From Roseateles aquatilis (lineage in GTDB: Bacteria > Pseudomonadota > Gammaproteobacteria > Burkholderiales > Burkholderiaceae_C), in assembly GCF_002205645.1 (NCBI RefSeq), contig NZ_NIOF01000013.1, positions 62,001 to 126,000 of the forward strand: 64,000 nucleotides of DNA, written 5' to 3'. A program made the translations under genes and the position numbers. The notes under the pieces are model-generated. The model was given only the letters and a program-made list of their open reading frames with translations, did not search any database and was not told where the DNA came from. Every line of letters begins with the position of its first letter. The first letter of the stretch is position 1. Shown here in pieces: positions 37,686-46,344 of this stretch.

Positions 37686-38554
37686 AGACGCTCATCGAGG
37701 CCAAGCACCTCAGCCTTAACTACGGCAGCAAGGCCGCCCTGCAGGACTTGTCCTTCACCATCCCGGCGGGCCGGGTGGTCGGACTGCTGGGCCATAACGG
37801 CGCCGGCAAGACCACGCTGATGAAGGCGCTGGTCGGCCTGAAGCGCCCGGCGGGCGAGCTCACCGTGCTCGGCCGCGACCCGCATGCCCGGCGCAACGAG
37901 CTGCTCACCGAGCTCTGCTACATCCCCGACGTGGCGGTGCTGCCGCGCTGGGCCCGCGTGTCGGAGCTGATCACGCTGATGAGCGGCCTGCAGCCGCGCT
38001 TCTCCGCCGACCGTGCCCGCCAGTTGCTCAAGCGCACCTCGGTGACCGAGCAGGACAAGGTCAAGCACCTGTCCAAGGGCATGGTGACCCAGCTGCACCT
38101 GGCGCTGGTGGCCGCCATCGACGCCAAGCTGATGATCCTGGACGAGCCCACGCTGGGCCTGGACGTCATGTCGCGCAAGAGCTTCTACGAGATGCTCATC
38201 GACGAATGGTGCGACGGCGAGCGCAGCGTGCTCATCTCCACCCACCAGGTCGAGGAAGTCGAGTCGCTGCTGTCCGACGTCATGATGCTCGACGAGGGCC
38301 GGCTGGTGCTCAACATCTCGCTGGAGGAGATGGACTCGCGCTTCGTCGCGCTGTCCCACGATCCCGAGGCGGCCGATGCCGTCGCCGCCGGCCATCCGCT
38401 GCTGCGCTACCGGCTGCAGGGCCGCCACACGGCGCTGTTCGACGGCGCGCCGCCGGAGACGATCTCGCACCTGGGCCAGCGCGTGCGGCCCAGCCTGGTC
38501 GACCTGTTCATGGCCCTGACCCGCAAGCCCGAGATCCAGGGCCGCGAGCTCTGA
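37682..38554 (+). CDS. ABC transporter ATP-binding protein
   Basis: A 290-aa ATPase with Walker A GHNGAGKTT (about 37-45), a variant signature LSKGM, Walker B LMILDEPTLGLD and switch His in ISTHQVEE. It resembles YtrB/CcmA-type ATPases of ABC-2 exporters. It starts at the ATG overlapping the GntR stop and is followed by the permease gene. Its expression is probably released when the GntR repressor responds to its signal. Substrate unknown. Confidence 0.92.
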   Translation: MKTLIEAKHLSLNYGSKAALQDLSFTIPAGRVVGLLGHNGAGKTTLMKALVGLKRPAGELTVLGRDPHARRNELLTELCYIPDVAVLPRWARVSELITLMSGLQPRFSADRARQLLKRTSVTEQDKVKHLSKGMVTQLHLALVAAIDAKLMILDEPTLGLDVMSRKSFYEMLIDEWCDGERSVLISTHQVEEVESLLSDVMMLDEGRLVLNISLEEMDSRFVALSHDPEAADAVAAGHPLLRYRLQGRHTALFDGAPPETISHLGQRVRPSLVDLFMALTRKPEIQGREL

Positions 38555-38601
38555 TCGGGCCGCGCGACGACACGCCTCAGGCAGACAAGAAAGGACATCC
38601 G

Positions 38602-39501
38602 ATGACGCTCTTCAACACGCTGCTGCTGCGCGAGTGGCTGCAATACAAGTGGGCCTGGATCGGCCTGATCGCCGGGCCCATCCTGGTGCTGATGGTGCTG
38701 GTGCCGTTCAGCCAGGTCGACGGCCTGGACGCCGTCTCGCCCGAGCCGGTGGCCCTGGTCGCCGGCCTGATGACGCTGGGCCTGGTGCTGGCGCTGACGC
38801 TGGCGGTGTCCGGCTATCAGCTGATGGGCCTGGCCCGACGCGACCAGCAGGACCGCTCGATCGAGTTCTGGGCCTCGCTGCCCGGCAGCCACGGCGCCAG
38901 CGTCGCCGCGCCGCTGGTCGCGCACGGGCTGCTGATGCCGCTGGCGGCGATGGCCATCGCCGTGGTCGGCGGCGGACTGGTCGGCGTGGCGATGGCGGTC
39001 AAGGAGATCGGCTTCGTCGCGCTCCATCAGATGCAATGGCCGGCGCTGTTCCAGTTCGGGTTGTGGCTCGCGATCCGGCTGGCCGTCGGCATGGTGCTGG
39101 CCGCGCTGTGGCTCGCGCCGATCGCGCTGGCGCTGATGGCCGCCTCGGCCTGGCTCAAGCGCTGGGGCGCGCCGCTGCTGATCATCGCCGTCGCGGCCTT
39201 CCTGAAGCTCTACAAGGGCGAGTACGCCGCCGAGGTCGTCGCCCGCGTGATCGGGCATCAGATGGAAGGCGTCGGCCGGTCGCTGGTCTTCGGCGTGCAC
39301 AACATGATCATCGAGACCGGCGAGGAGGGCCACCTGCGCATGGAAGCCTTCTTCCAGATGCTGTACCAGTTCCCGCAGGGGGCCCGCGTGGACCTGGCCG
39401 GCGCGTTGCAGTACGCGCTGCAGCCGCAGTTCTTCATCGGACTGGCGGTCGCGGCGGGCTGCTTCTGGCTGCTGGTCCTGCAGCGTCAGCGCAAGCTCTG
39501 A
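38602..39501 (+). CDS. ABC-2 type permease
   Basis: A 299-aa protein with about six hydrophobic helices (near 18-40, 55-78, 100-130, 145-175, 180-200 and 275-295). LLLREWLQYKW at the N-terminus is typical of ABC-2 export permeases partnered with YtrA-controlled ATPases. AAGGA sits 6 bases before the ATG. It is the last gene of the GntR-ATPase-permease operon. A cell-envelope stress or drug-efflux role is plausible but not shown. Confidence 0.87.
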   Translation: MTLFNTLLLREWLQYKWAWIGLIAGPILVLMVLVPFSQVDGLDAVSPEPVALVAGLMTLGLVLALTLAVSGYQLMGLARRDQQDRSIEFWASLPGSHGASVAAPLVAHGLLMPLAAMAIAVVGGGLVGVAMAVKEIGFVALHQMQWPALFQFGLWLAIRLAVGMVLAALWLAPIALALMAASAWLKRWGAPLLIIAVAAFLKLYKGEYAAEVVARVIGHQMEGVGRSLVFGVHNMIIETGEEGHLRMEAFFQMLYQFPQGARVDLAGALQYALQPQFFIGLAVAAGCFWLLVLQRQRKL

Positions 39502-39508
39502 AATCCAT

Positions 39509-39534
39509 GGGCCGGACCGGACCGCGGCCGGCCC
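39509..39534. terminator. Hairpin between convergent transcripts
   Basis: GGGCCGG-N12-CCGGCCC forms a 7-bp stem between the ABC permease gene and the convergent small membrane protein gene. It may serve both strands. No T tract is present. Confidence 0.4.
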
Positions 39535-39542
39535 GGTCCCGG

Positions 39543-39773
39543 TCAAGCGACCGCGGTGACGGCCGGTTCGAACGAGGGCGCCCGGACCTGGCGCAGGTCA
39601 CCCTCGGCGCGGTCCAGCAAGGCCATCGCCGCGAAGGCGACGAGGATCAGCGCGACGATGCCGGCCGCGCGCAGCAACGCGCGACGCCACCGATGGTCCG
39701 GAGCGGAAGAAGCGGGGACGAGCGGAGATGGCGCGCGAGGCGCGGCGCCACCGAGGCGGGCGGGGGCTTTCAT
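39543..39773 (-). CDS. Small single-pass membrane protein, 76 aa
   Basis: I do not recognise this protein. CAGGAG precedes the ATG by 6 bases, which sets the start. The sequence is a Pro/Ala-rich N-terminal 25 residues, a basic cluster (DHRWRRALLR), one hydrophobic helix (about 34-53) and a mixed charged C-terminus. The charge distribution suggests the N-terminus stays in the cytoplasm. It follows a 44-aa membrane protein gene by 35 bp on the same strand, probably in one transcript. Confidence 0.6.
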   Translation of the reverse strand: MKAPARLGGAAPRAPSPLVPASSAPDHRWRRALLRAAGIVALILVAFAAMALLDRAEGDLRQVRAPSFEPAVTAVA

Positions 39774-39808
39774 GGCGGACTCCTGGAGCGACGGGATCGT
39801 GTCGCCCC

Positions 39809-39943
39809 TCAGGGCAGCACCGCGCCGAGTCCCCACAGCAACGCCGGATAGACCGCGCCCCAGGCCACCGCCACGACGGCGAGAGCCTTCAAGCCGATGA
39901 CCATCGGCGGGACGTGCTTGGCGGTGACGGGGGGCTTCGACAT
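39809..39943 (-). CDS. Very small membrane protein, 44 aa
   Basis: Too short for most gene finders, but AGGAG lies 7 bases before the ATG at 39943 and the codon use is like that of neighbours. After a basic N-terminus (MSKPPVTAKHV) comes a single hydrophobic helix (about 14-40: MVIGLKALAVVAVAWGAVYP onward). The GAVYPALLW segment faintly recalls the N-terminal helix of KdpC, but nothing else of kdp is present. It is the first gene of a probable two-gene unit with the 76-aa protein. Function unknown. Confidence 0.55.
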   Translation of the reverse strand: MSKPPVTAKHVPPMVIGLKALAVVAVAWGAVYPALLWGLGAVLP

Positions 39944-40069
39944 GGTGCGCTCCTGGAGCTGGCGACGTCTCACGTGCAAACGGCATGCCAACCCGCGCCG
40001 TTGACGCGCCACCGCCCCGAACACCGGGAGTTACGCACGCTCACGAAGTTGACATGAACGCCGCGCCGC

Positions 40070-40579
40070 TCAGGCGCTCCGGTCGACACGCAAGGCCAGC
40101 AGGACCGAGGTGTGGGTCTTGATGACGCCCTCCATCTCGCCGATCTCGTCGAGCAGCGCGTCCAGCCGCGCCGTGCTGTCGGCGCGCAGCGTGGCCATGT
40201 AGTCGAACTCCCCGCTGACCGACGCCAGCTGGCGCAACTCCGGCAACCGGGAGATCCGCTTCACCACCTCCCGCCCGGCGCGTGGCTCCACGGTGATGCC
40301 GACGAAGGCCTGCACGCCGCGCTCCACCGCCTCGCCGCCGAGCCGCACCGTGTAGCCGGCGATCAGTCCCTCCGCTTCCAGCCGCGCGAGCCGGGCCACC
40401 ACGGTGGTGCGGGCCACGCCCAGTTTGCGTGCGAGGTCGGCGGTGCTCTCCCGGGCATTGGCCTGCAGCAGCGCGATCAGATCGCGGTCGGTGCGGTCGC
40501 GCAGCGTGGCGGCGGGCGCCGGCTGCGCGGTGGACGTCGCCACCGCGGCGGGGGACGGGGCGGATTTCCTCGCGTTCAT
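40070..40579 (-). CDS. Lrp/AsnC family transcriptional regulator
   Basis: A 169-aa regulator. After a 25-residue low-complexity N-terminus come the AsnC-type helix-turn-helix (about 28-80: TDRDLIALLQANARESTADLARKLGVARTTVVARL) and the RAM effector domain (about 90-165). It is divergent from the saccharopine/lysine dehydrogenase gene with 175 bp between, and Lrp-family proteins commonly sense amino acids. Control of the lysine catabolic cluster by lysine or a pathway intermediate is the likely role. Confidence 0.9.
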   Translation of the reverse strand: MNARKSAPSPAAVATSTAQPAPAATLRDRTDRDLIALLQANARESTADLARKLGVARTTVVARLARLEAEGLIAGYTVRLGGEAVERGVQAFVGITVEPRAGREVVKRISRLPELRQLASVSGEFDYMATLRADSTARLDALLDEIGEMEGVIKTHTSVLLALRVDRSA

Positions 40580-40602
40580 GACGGCCTCCTGATAAACCCT
40601 CG

Positions 40603-40615
40603 ATTTCGCCGAAAT
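40603..40615. promoter_or_regulatory. Putative Lrp operator
   Basis: ATTTCG-C-CGAAAT is a perfect 13-bp palindrome about 23 bp upstream of the lrp start, at the lrp side of an AT-richer divergent intergenic region. The region also carries ATATCAATATT near 40650. Site size and symmetry fit Lrp/AsnC regulators. Confidence 0.4.
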
Positions 40616-40754
40616 GAATGATTCGGCTGACGGATCGTCACGATATCAATATTTTTCGTCGAACTCGTGCTTTCTTTCGTCGGCGCCCCTTGGGAGACTG
40701 CGGCCATCGCATCTCGACATCCCTCCGATTTCCTCGGATCACAAGGAGCAAGAC

Positions 40755-41849
40755 ATGAAAGTGGCACTGCTGGGCGCCGGACACATCGGCCAGACGATCG
40801 CGCGACTGCTGCAAGGCAGCGGCGACTACCAGGTCACCGTGATGGACAAGAACGAGGCTGCGCTGAAGCAGCTGGCCGCGCAGGGCCTGTCCACGCAGAC
40901 CGTCGACACCGAGAACAACGCGCAGCTCGCCGCCGCGCTGCGTGGCAACGAGGTCGTGGTCAACGCGCTGCCGTACCACCTGGCGATCCCCGCCGCGCAC
41001 ATGGCGCTGGAAGCCGGCTGCCACTATTTCGACCTGACCGAGGACGTGGCCGCGACGCAGGAGATCAAGCGCATCGCCCAAGGCGCCAAGACCGCGTTCA
41101 TGCCGCAATGCGGCCTGGCGCCCGGCTTCATCGGCATCGTCGCCCATCACCTGGCCAAGAGCTTCGACACGCTGCACGACGTGAAGATGCGCGTCGGCGC
41201 GCTGCCGGCGTTCCCGACCAACGCCCTGAAGTACAACCTGACGTGGAGCGTCGACGGCCTGATCAACGAGTACTGCCATCCCTGCGAGGCCATCCATGAC
41301 GGCGACGTCATCGCGGCCCTGCCGCTGGAAGGACTGGAGCATTTCTCGCTGGACGGCGTCGAGTACGAGGCCTTCAATACCTCGGGCGGCCTGGGCACCC
41401 TGTGCGAGACCTGGGACAGCAAGGTCCGCAACCTGGACTACAAGACCGTCCGTTACCCGGGTCACCGCGACCTGATGATGTTCCTGCTGGACGACCTGCA
41501 GCTGAAGAACGACCAGGAAGCGCTCAAGGCCATCATGCGCAAGAGCATGCCGGCGACGATGCAGGACGTGGTGCTGGTGTTCGTGACCGTCTCCGGCATG
41601 AAGAACGGCGTGCTGCTGCAGGAAGTCTTCGCCCGCAAGATCTTCGCGCAGCGCGACGGCGACCAGCCGCTGTCGGCGATCCAGATCACCACCGCCGCCG
41701 GCATCTGCGCCGCGGTCGATCTGTTCCGCGAGGGCAAGCTGCCGCAGCGCGGCTTCATCCGCCAGGAAGAAGTGGCGCTGCCGGACTTCTTGTCCAACCG
41801 CTTCGGCATGGCGTATCAACAATCGAGACAAGTCGAGTCCATCGGCTGA
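40755..41849 (+). CDS. Saccharopine dehydrogenase-family protein, probable lysine dehydrogenase
   Basis: A 364-aa enzyme with an N-terminal NAD(P) Rossmann fold (LLGAGHIG, residues 5-12) and the saccharopine dehydrogenase C-terminal fold (CGLAPGFIGIVAHHL and the following catalytic region). AAGGAG is 7 bases before the ATG. Two functions are possible. One is saccharopine dehydrogenase (saccharopine to allysine plus glutamate). The other is L-lysine 6-dehydrogenase (lysine directly to allysine plus ammonia), which belongs to the same family. No lysine-ketoglutarate reductase is encoded nearby, which favours the second. The downstream genes process allysine. An Lrp regulator is divergent. Confidence 0.85.
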   Translation: MKVALLGAGHIGQTIARLLQGSGDYQVTVMDKNEAALKQLAAQGLSTQTVDTENNAQLAAALRGNEVVVNALPYHLAIPAAHMALEAGCHYFDLTEDVAATQEIKRIAQGAKTAFMPQCGLAPGFIGIVAHHLAKSFDTLHDVKMRVGALPAFPTNALKYNLTWSVDGLINEYCHPCEAIHDGDVIAALPLEGLEHFSLDGVEYEAFNTSGGLGTLCETWDSKVRNLDYKTVRYPGHRDLMMFLLDDLQLKNDQEALKAIMRKSMPATMQDVVLVFVTVSGMKNGVLLQEVFARKIFAQRDGDQPLSAIQITTAAGICAAVDLFREGKLPQRGFIRQEEVALPDFLSNRFGMAYQQSRQVESIG

Positions 41850-41857
41850 TTGAGCGC

Positions 41858-42044
41858 GCCTACCGCGCAGCCCTCATGCGTCGTTGGCCGGTGCTCGGAA
41901 TCCTTGCGTACAGGAAGTACGCTCCGGTTCCTGCCGTGAGCGGGCCTACTGCGCAGCCCTCATGCGTCGTTGACCGGTGCTCGGAATCCTCACGTACAGG
42001 AAGTACGTTCCGGTTCCTGCGCGCCGTCCGCCTAGCCTGACGGC
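41858..42044. repeat. Tandem 86-bp-period repeat with covarying hairpins
   Basis: Two copies (41858-41934 and 41944-42020) differ at 5 of 77 bases. Each holds a 6-bp hairpin with the loop AGGAA: GCGTAC/GTACGC in copy 1 (41906-41922) and ACGTAC/GTACGT in copy 2 (41992-42008). The two differing bases keep the pair. A further hairpin, GCCGTC-N10-GACGGC, follows at 42023-42044. The 325-bp gap (41850-42174) holds no gene. Being within an operon-like cluster, the repeat may affect mRNA stability or downstream expression, or be a dispersed palindromic repeat. Confidence 0.8.
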
Positions 42045-42174
42045 CGCTCGCTACGGCCGACAGACCGAGGCACGACAGACCAGACAGAGCCGCGTCGGAC
42101 CGGGCAGCGATGGATCGAGCCGCGCGACGCACTGGCGAGCGATCAAGCAGTCAGAGACAAAGGAGAATCCAAAG

Positions 42175-43680
42175 ATGACTTCCACCACCCACGATCTGCT
42201 GGCCGCCCTGGGCGTGCCGGCCGCCGCCGCGACGGGCGGCTCGATGACCGTCCGCAGCCCGATCGACGGCGCCGTGATCGGCGCCGTGCACGAGGCCGAG
42301 GCCGCCGACATGGCCGAGGCCGTCGCGCGGGCGCATGCGGCCTTCCTGGCCTGGCGCAACGTGCCGGCGCCCAAGCGCGGCGAGCTGGTGCGCCTGTTCG
42401 GCGAGGAACTGCGCGCCCACAAGGCCGACCTGGCCCGCCTGGTCTCGCTGGAAGCCGGCAAGGTGACCAGCGAAGGCGAGGGCGAGGTGCAGGAGATGAT
42501 CGACATCTGCGACTTCGCCGTCGGCCTGTCGCGCCAACTGCACGGCCTGACGATCGCCAGCGAGCGTCCCGGCCACCGGATGATGGAGCAGTACCTGCCG
42601 CTGGGCGTGGTCGGCATCATCTCGGCCTTCAACTTCCCGGTCGCGGTGTGGGCCTGGAACTCGGCGCTGGCGCTGGTCTGCGGCGACACCTGCGTCTGGA
42701 AGCCCAGCGAGAAGACCCCGCTGACGGCGCTCGCGACGCAGGCCCTGTTCGAGAAGGCCGTGGCCCGCTACGCCGGCGCGCCGGCTTACCTGTCGCAGGT
42801 CCTCATCGGCGGCGCGTCCGTCGGCGAAGCGATGGTCGACGACCCGCGCGTCGCGCTGGTCTCCGCCACCGGCTCGACCCGAATGGGCCGAGCCGTCGGC
42901 CCGCGCGTCGCGGCGCGTTTCGGCCGCTGCCTGCTGGAACTGGGCGGCAACAACGCGATCATCGTCACCCCCAGCGCCGACCTGGACCTGGCCGTGCGCG
43001 GCATCCTGTTCGGCGCCTACGGCACGGCCGGCCAGCGCTGCACGACGACGCGCCGCGTGATCGCGCACGAATCCATCCATGACGAACTGGTCGCCCGCCT
43101 GGACCGCGCCCGCGCGCAGCTCAAGATCGGCAGCCCGATCGAGGCCGGCAACCTGATCGGTCCGCTGATCGACAAGGCCGGCTTCGACGCGATGCAGGCG
43201 GCGCTGGCCGCCGCGCGCGAGCAGGGCGGCGAGGTCAGCGGCGGCGACCGCGCGCTGGCGCAGCAGTATCCGCAAGCCTGGTACGCGACGCCCGCGCTGG
43301 TCCGGATGCCGGCGCAGACCGACATCGTCAAGCACGAGACCTTCGCCCCCATCCTCTACACGCTGAAGTACAAGACGCTCGACGAGGCGATCGCGCTGCA
43401 GAACGACGTGCCGCAGGGCCTGTCGTCGGCGATCTTCACCAACGACATCCGCGAGGCCGAGACCTTCGTCAGCGCCAGCGGTTCCGACTGCGGCATCGCC
43501 AACGTCAACATCGGCACCTCGGGCGCGGAGATCGGCGGCGCCTTCGGCGGCGAGAAGGAGACCGGCGGCGGCCGCGAGTCCGGCTCCGATGCCTGGAAGG
43601 CCTACATGCGTCGCACGACCAACACCGTCAACTACTCGCGTGAACTGCCGTTGGCGCAGGGCGTGAAGTTCGATGTCTGA
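42175..43680 (+). CDS. amaB: L-aminoadipate-semialdehyde dehydrogenase (ALDH7)
   Basis: A 501-aa aldehyde dehydrogenase of the ALDH7/AmaB type, converting allysine (2-aminoadipate 6-semialdehyde, in equilibrium with piperideine-6-carboxylate) to 2-aminoadipate with NAD. The catalytic Glu is E255 in LLELGGNNAI and the nucleophile is C289 in TAGQRCTTTRR, a string typical of this subfamily. AAAGGAG precedes the ATG at 42175. Neighbours before and after supply and consume its metabolites. It lies 325 bp after the dehydrogenase gene across a repeat-bearing gap and 16 bp before hglS. Confidence 0.93.
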   Translation: MTSTTHDLLAALGVPAAAATGGSMTVRSPIDGAVIGAVHEAEAADMAEAVARAHAAFLAWRNVPAPKRGELVRLFGEELRAHKADLARLVSLEAGKVTSEGEGEVQEMIDICDFAVGLSRQLHGLTIASERPGHRMMEQYLPLGVVGIISAFNFPVAVWAWNSALALVCGDTCVWKPSEKTPLTALATQALFEKAVARYAGAPAYLSQVLIGGASVGEAMVDDPRVALVSATGSTRMGRAVGPRVAARFGRCLLELGGNNAIIVTPSADLDLAVRGILFGAYGTAGQRCTTTRRVIAHESIHDELVARLDRARAQLKIGSPIEAGNLIGPLIDKAGFDAMQAALAAAREQGGEVSGGDRALAQQYPQAWYATPALVRMPAQTDIVKHETFAPILYTLKYKTLDEAIALQNDVPQGLSSAIFTNDIREAETFVSASGSDCGIANVNIGTSGAEIGGAFGGEKETGGGRESGSDAWKAYMRRTTNTVNYSRELPLAQGVKFDV

Positions 43681-43696
43681 GGGGGCGACCACGACC

Positions 43697-44770
43697 ATGG
43701 CTGATCCGCAAGCTCGTGCCGTCGCCGCGTCCGGCACCGGTGTCTTCCATCTGCTGAGCGTTGCGCTGGGCGAGCCGGCCGCGCAGGCCGCGTTCGGGCG
43801 GCTGCGGGTGGTGCCGGGCCTGTTGCGGCCGGTCGGCGATCGCATCGAGCGCGCCGAGCTGGCGCAGGCGCTGAACATGGCGCTGTTCCTCGACGTCACG
43901 CAGCGCGTGCCGATGGCCGCCGCCTACGTGGCCGACCTGCAGCGCGACGGGCAGTCGCTGGTCTTCGACCACGGCGCGCTGCGCACGGTGGCCTGGCCCG
44001 CGGGCGCGTTGCCGCCTGGCGAGGCCGCGATCACCCGCGTGCTGCGTCCGCTGGGTTTCGTGATGGCGGCGACCTATCCGCTGCCGCGCCTGAAGATGAC
44101 CGGCCGCGCCTGGCGCCATGCCGACTTCCCCGAGGACATCGCGCAGTTCTTCGTCTCGGAGTTGCATCCCGAGCGTTTCTCCGCGGACTTCCAGGACGCG
44201 GTGACGCGCGTGCTGTCGACGTCGCGCGATCCGCTGGCGCCGGTCGATCTGGCCTTGCTGGAGCATCTCGCGCGTGACGGCGGCCTGCCCACGACCGATG
44301 CGGCGGCGCTGCTGCCGAGGCTGATCGGCTGCTTCGCGCGCCAGCATGGGCTGTTCGAGGTCGACGACTACCAGACGCTGCAGGCCGAGTCCGCCGAGAT
44401 GGCGTGGATCTCGACCGAAGGCAACGCGTTCAATCACGCGACCGACCGCGTCGCCGACATCGAGGCGGTCGTCGCCGGTCAGCGGGCGCTTCAGCGGCCG
44501 GTGAAGGACGCGATCGAAACCTCGGCGACGGGCCGCGTGCGGCAGACCGCGTTCAAGGCGGCGCGCGTGATGCGGGAGTTCCACGACCGCGGCCAGCGCG
44601 TGATGCGCGAGGTGCCGGGCAGCTTCCACGAATTCATCCAGCGCGCGCCGCTGGAGGCGTCCGGCGCGCTGGACCTGGCCTTCGACGCGGGCAACGCCAC
44701 CGGCATCTTCAAGATGACGGCCGGTGCCGCCAAGGACGCGGACACTGCCGGCGAGGCCGCCGCGTGCTGA
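43697..44770 (+). CDS. hglS: 2-oxoadipate dioxygenase/decarboxylase (DUF1338, HglS-like)
   Basis: A 357-aa DUF1338 protein. HglS of Pseudomonas putida converts 2-oxoadipate to D-2-hydroxyglutarate using Fe(II) and O2. The metal ligands can be seen: H92 with R96 in FDHGALRTV, H247 in GNAFNHATDR, and E312 in SFHEFIQR. The P. putida protein is longer (about 460 aa), so this is a shorter form; the core with all ligands is present. An ATG at 43673 overlapping the amaB stop would add 8 residues. The gene overlaps the next, a D-2-hydroxyglutarate dehydrogenase, by 7 bp, which strongly supports the function. Confidence 0.88.
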   Translation: MADPQARAVAASGTGVFHLLSVALGEPAAQAAFGRLRVVPGLLRPVGDRIERAELAQALNMALFLDVTQRVPMAAAYVADLQRDGQSLVFDHGALRTVAWPAGALPPGEAAITRVLRPLGFVMAATYPLPRLKMTGRAWRHADFPEDIAQFFVSELHPERFSADFQDAVTRVLSTSRDPLAPVDLALLEHLARDGGLPTTDAAALLPRLIGCFARQHGLFEVDDYQTLQAESAEMAWISTEGNAFNHATDRVADIEAVVAGQRALQRPVKDAIETSATGRVRQTAFKAARVMREFHDRGQRVMREVPGSFHEFIQRAPLEASGALDLAFDAGNATGIFKMTAGAAKDADTAGEAAAC

Positions 44771-46173
44771 GCGACTTCCTCGCCGAGGCGCGCGCGCGCT
44801 GCGGCGAGGCGCATGTCAGCGAGGGCGCGGCGATCGAGCCGCGTTACCTGCAGCCCGCGCGTTACGCTGCCGGGCAGGCCGCCGCGCTGGCGCTGCCGGG
44901 CAGCCGCGACGAGGCGGCCGACGTGATCCGCCTCGCCCTGCGGCACGGCCTGCGTGTCGTGCCGCAGGGCGCGCACACCGGGCTGGTCCGCGCGGGGACA
45001 CCCGACGATGCCTCCGGCGATTTGCTGCTCAGCACCGAACGTCTGCGGCAGGTCTTCGAGCTCGATCTGCTGGACCGCACGCTGCGTGTCTCGTCGGGCT
45101 TCAAGCTGTCCGACATCAACGAGCGGCTGGCCGCCCACGGCCTGTGGTTTCCGGTCGACCTGAGCGCTGATCCGTCCATCGGCGGCATGGTCGCGCACAA
45201 CACCGGCGGCACGCGCATGCTGCGCTACGGCGACGTCCGCGCCAACACGCTGGCGCTGGAGGTGGTGCTCGCCGAGCCGGCGGGTCAGGTCTTGCGCCTG
45301 GGGCAGGGGCTGCAGAAGGACAACTCGGCGATGGCGCTGGGGCAGCTGTTCATCGGCTCGTCCGGCAGCCTGGGACTGATCACCGAGGTCACGATCAAGC
45401 TCGCGCCGCTGCCGCGTCAGCGCGCGGTGGCGCTGGTGGCGCCGGCGTCGACGGGCGAGGTCTTCCCGCTCTACGCCGACGTGATGCAGCGCTGGGGCGG
45501 GCTGGTGTCCGCCTTCGAAGGCATCAGCCGCGCGGCCCTGGAGGCCGGCCTGCACGGCCAGGACCTGGCGCGCTGGTTCGACGGCCAACTGCCGGACTAC
45601 GCCATGCTGATCGAGCTCAGCAGCGAGTTGCCGGCCGAGCAGTTGGCGCTGAATGAGTTGCTGCAGGGCTGGCTCGAAGGCGAGTTCGAGTCCGGCCGCG
45701 TGCGTGATGCCGTGCTGGACGCCGACGAGGCCATCTGGGGCTTGCGCCACCGCATCAGCGAAGGGCTGCGGGTGCGGGGCAAGGTGATCGGGCTCGACCT
45801 CTCGCTGCCGCGCCGGCATTTCATGGCTTTCCGCGAGCGCGGGGCCGCGTGGCTCGCCACGCATTTCCCGCAGGTCGAGCTGGCCGACTTCGGCCACCTG
45901 GGCGACGGCGGCATGCACTTCAACATGGTGTGGCCGCTGTCGGCCGGAGCGCTGAGCGCCGGGCAAGAACTGACCCTCCGCGAGGGCCTGTACGCCTTGG
46001 TCGCCGAGCTGGGCGGCTCCATCAGCGCGGAGCACGGCGTGGGACCGCAACTGCAAGCGGCGTACCGGGCGCATTGGGGGCGGGTCGAGCCGGGCGTCCT
46101 GGACTGGGCGAGGCGCGTACAGCTGGTGTGGGATCCGCACGGACGAATGGGTCAAGTGGATTGGGGCCCATAA
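44764..46173 (+). CDS. FAD-linked D-2-hydroxyglutarate dehydrogenase
   Basis: A 469-aa flavoprotein of the FAD_binding_4/GlcD family, beginning at a GTG inside the end of hglS. The PCMH-type FAD domain covers about 35-215 (VVPQGAHTGLV, PSIGGMVAHNTGG, IGSSGSLGLITEVTIKL). The C-terminal FAD-oxidase domain has FGHLGDGGMHFN and SAEHGVG, where the metal and substrate ligands lie. The expected reaction is D-2-hydroxyglutarate to 2-oxoglutarate with electrons passed to the respiratory chain, completing lysine breakdown. Related D-lactate or glycolate dehydrogenases are the alternative, but the hglS overlap argues for hydroxyglutarate. Confidence 0.87.
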   Translation: MLSDFLAEARARCGEAHVSEGAAIEPRYLQPARYAAGQAAALALPGSRDEAADVIRLALRHGLRVVPQGAHTGLVRAGTPDDASGDLLLSTERLRQVFELDLLDRTLRVSSGFKLSDINERLAAHGLWFPVDLSADPSIGGMVAHNTGGTRMLRYGDVRANTLALEVVLAEPAGQVLRLGQGLQKDNSAMALGQLFIGSSGSLGLITEVTIKLAPLPRQRAVALVAPASTGEVFPLYADVMQRWGGLVSAFEGISRAALEAGLHGQDLARWFDGQLPDYAMLIELSSELPAEQLALNELLQGWLEGEFESGRVRDAVLDADEAIWGLRHRISEGLRVRGKVIGLDLSLPRRHFMAFRERGAAWLATHFPQVELADFGHLGDGGMHFNMVWPLSAGALSAGQELTLREGLYALVAELGGSISAEHGVGPQLQAAYRAHWGRVEPGVLDWARRVQLVWDPHGRMGQVDWGP

Positions 46174-46253
46174 ATCGTTTGGCAACTCGCGAACTTATGC
46201 TACAGTCCAATTCTTCGCTGCAACGCAAGTTGTGACGGAGACAAATCCTGAAA

Positions 46254-46338
<85 letters not shown>

Positions 46339-46344
46339 AATCTG

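Noticed and set aside
39809-39943. KdpC fragment
   Set aside because: Only a short GAVYPALLW-like helix resembles KdpC. No other kdp gene or KdpC domain is present.
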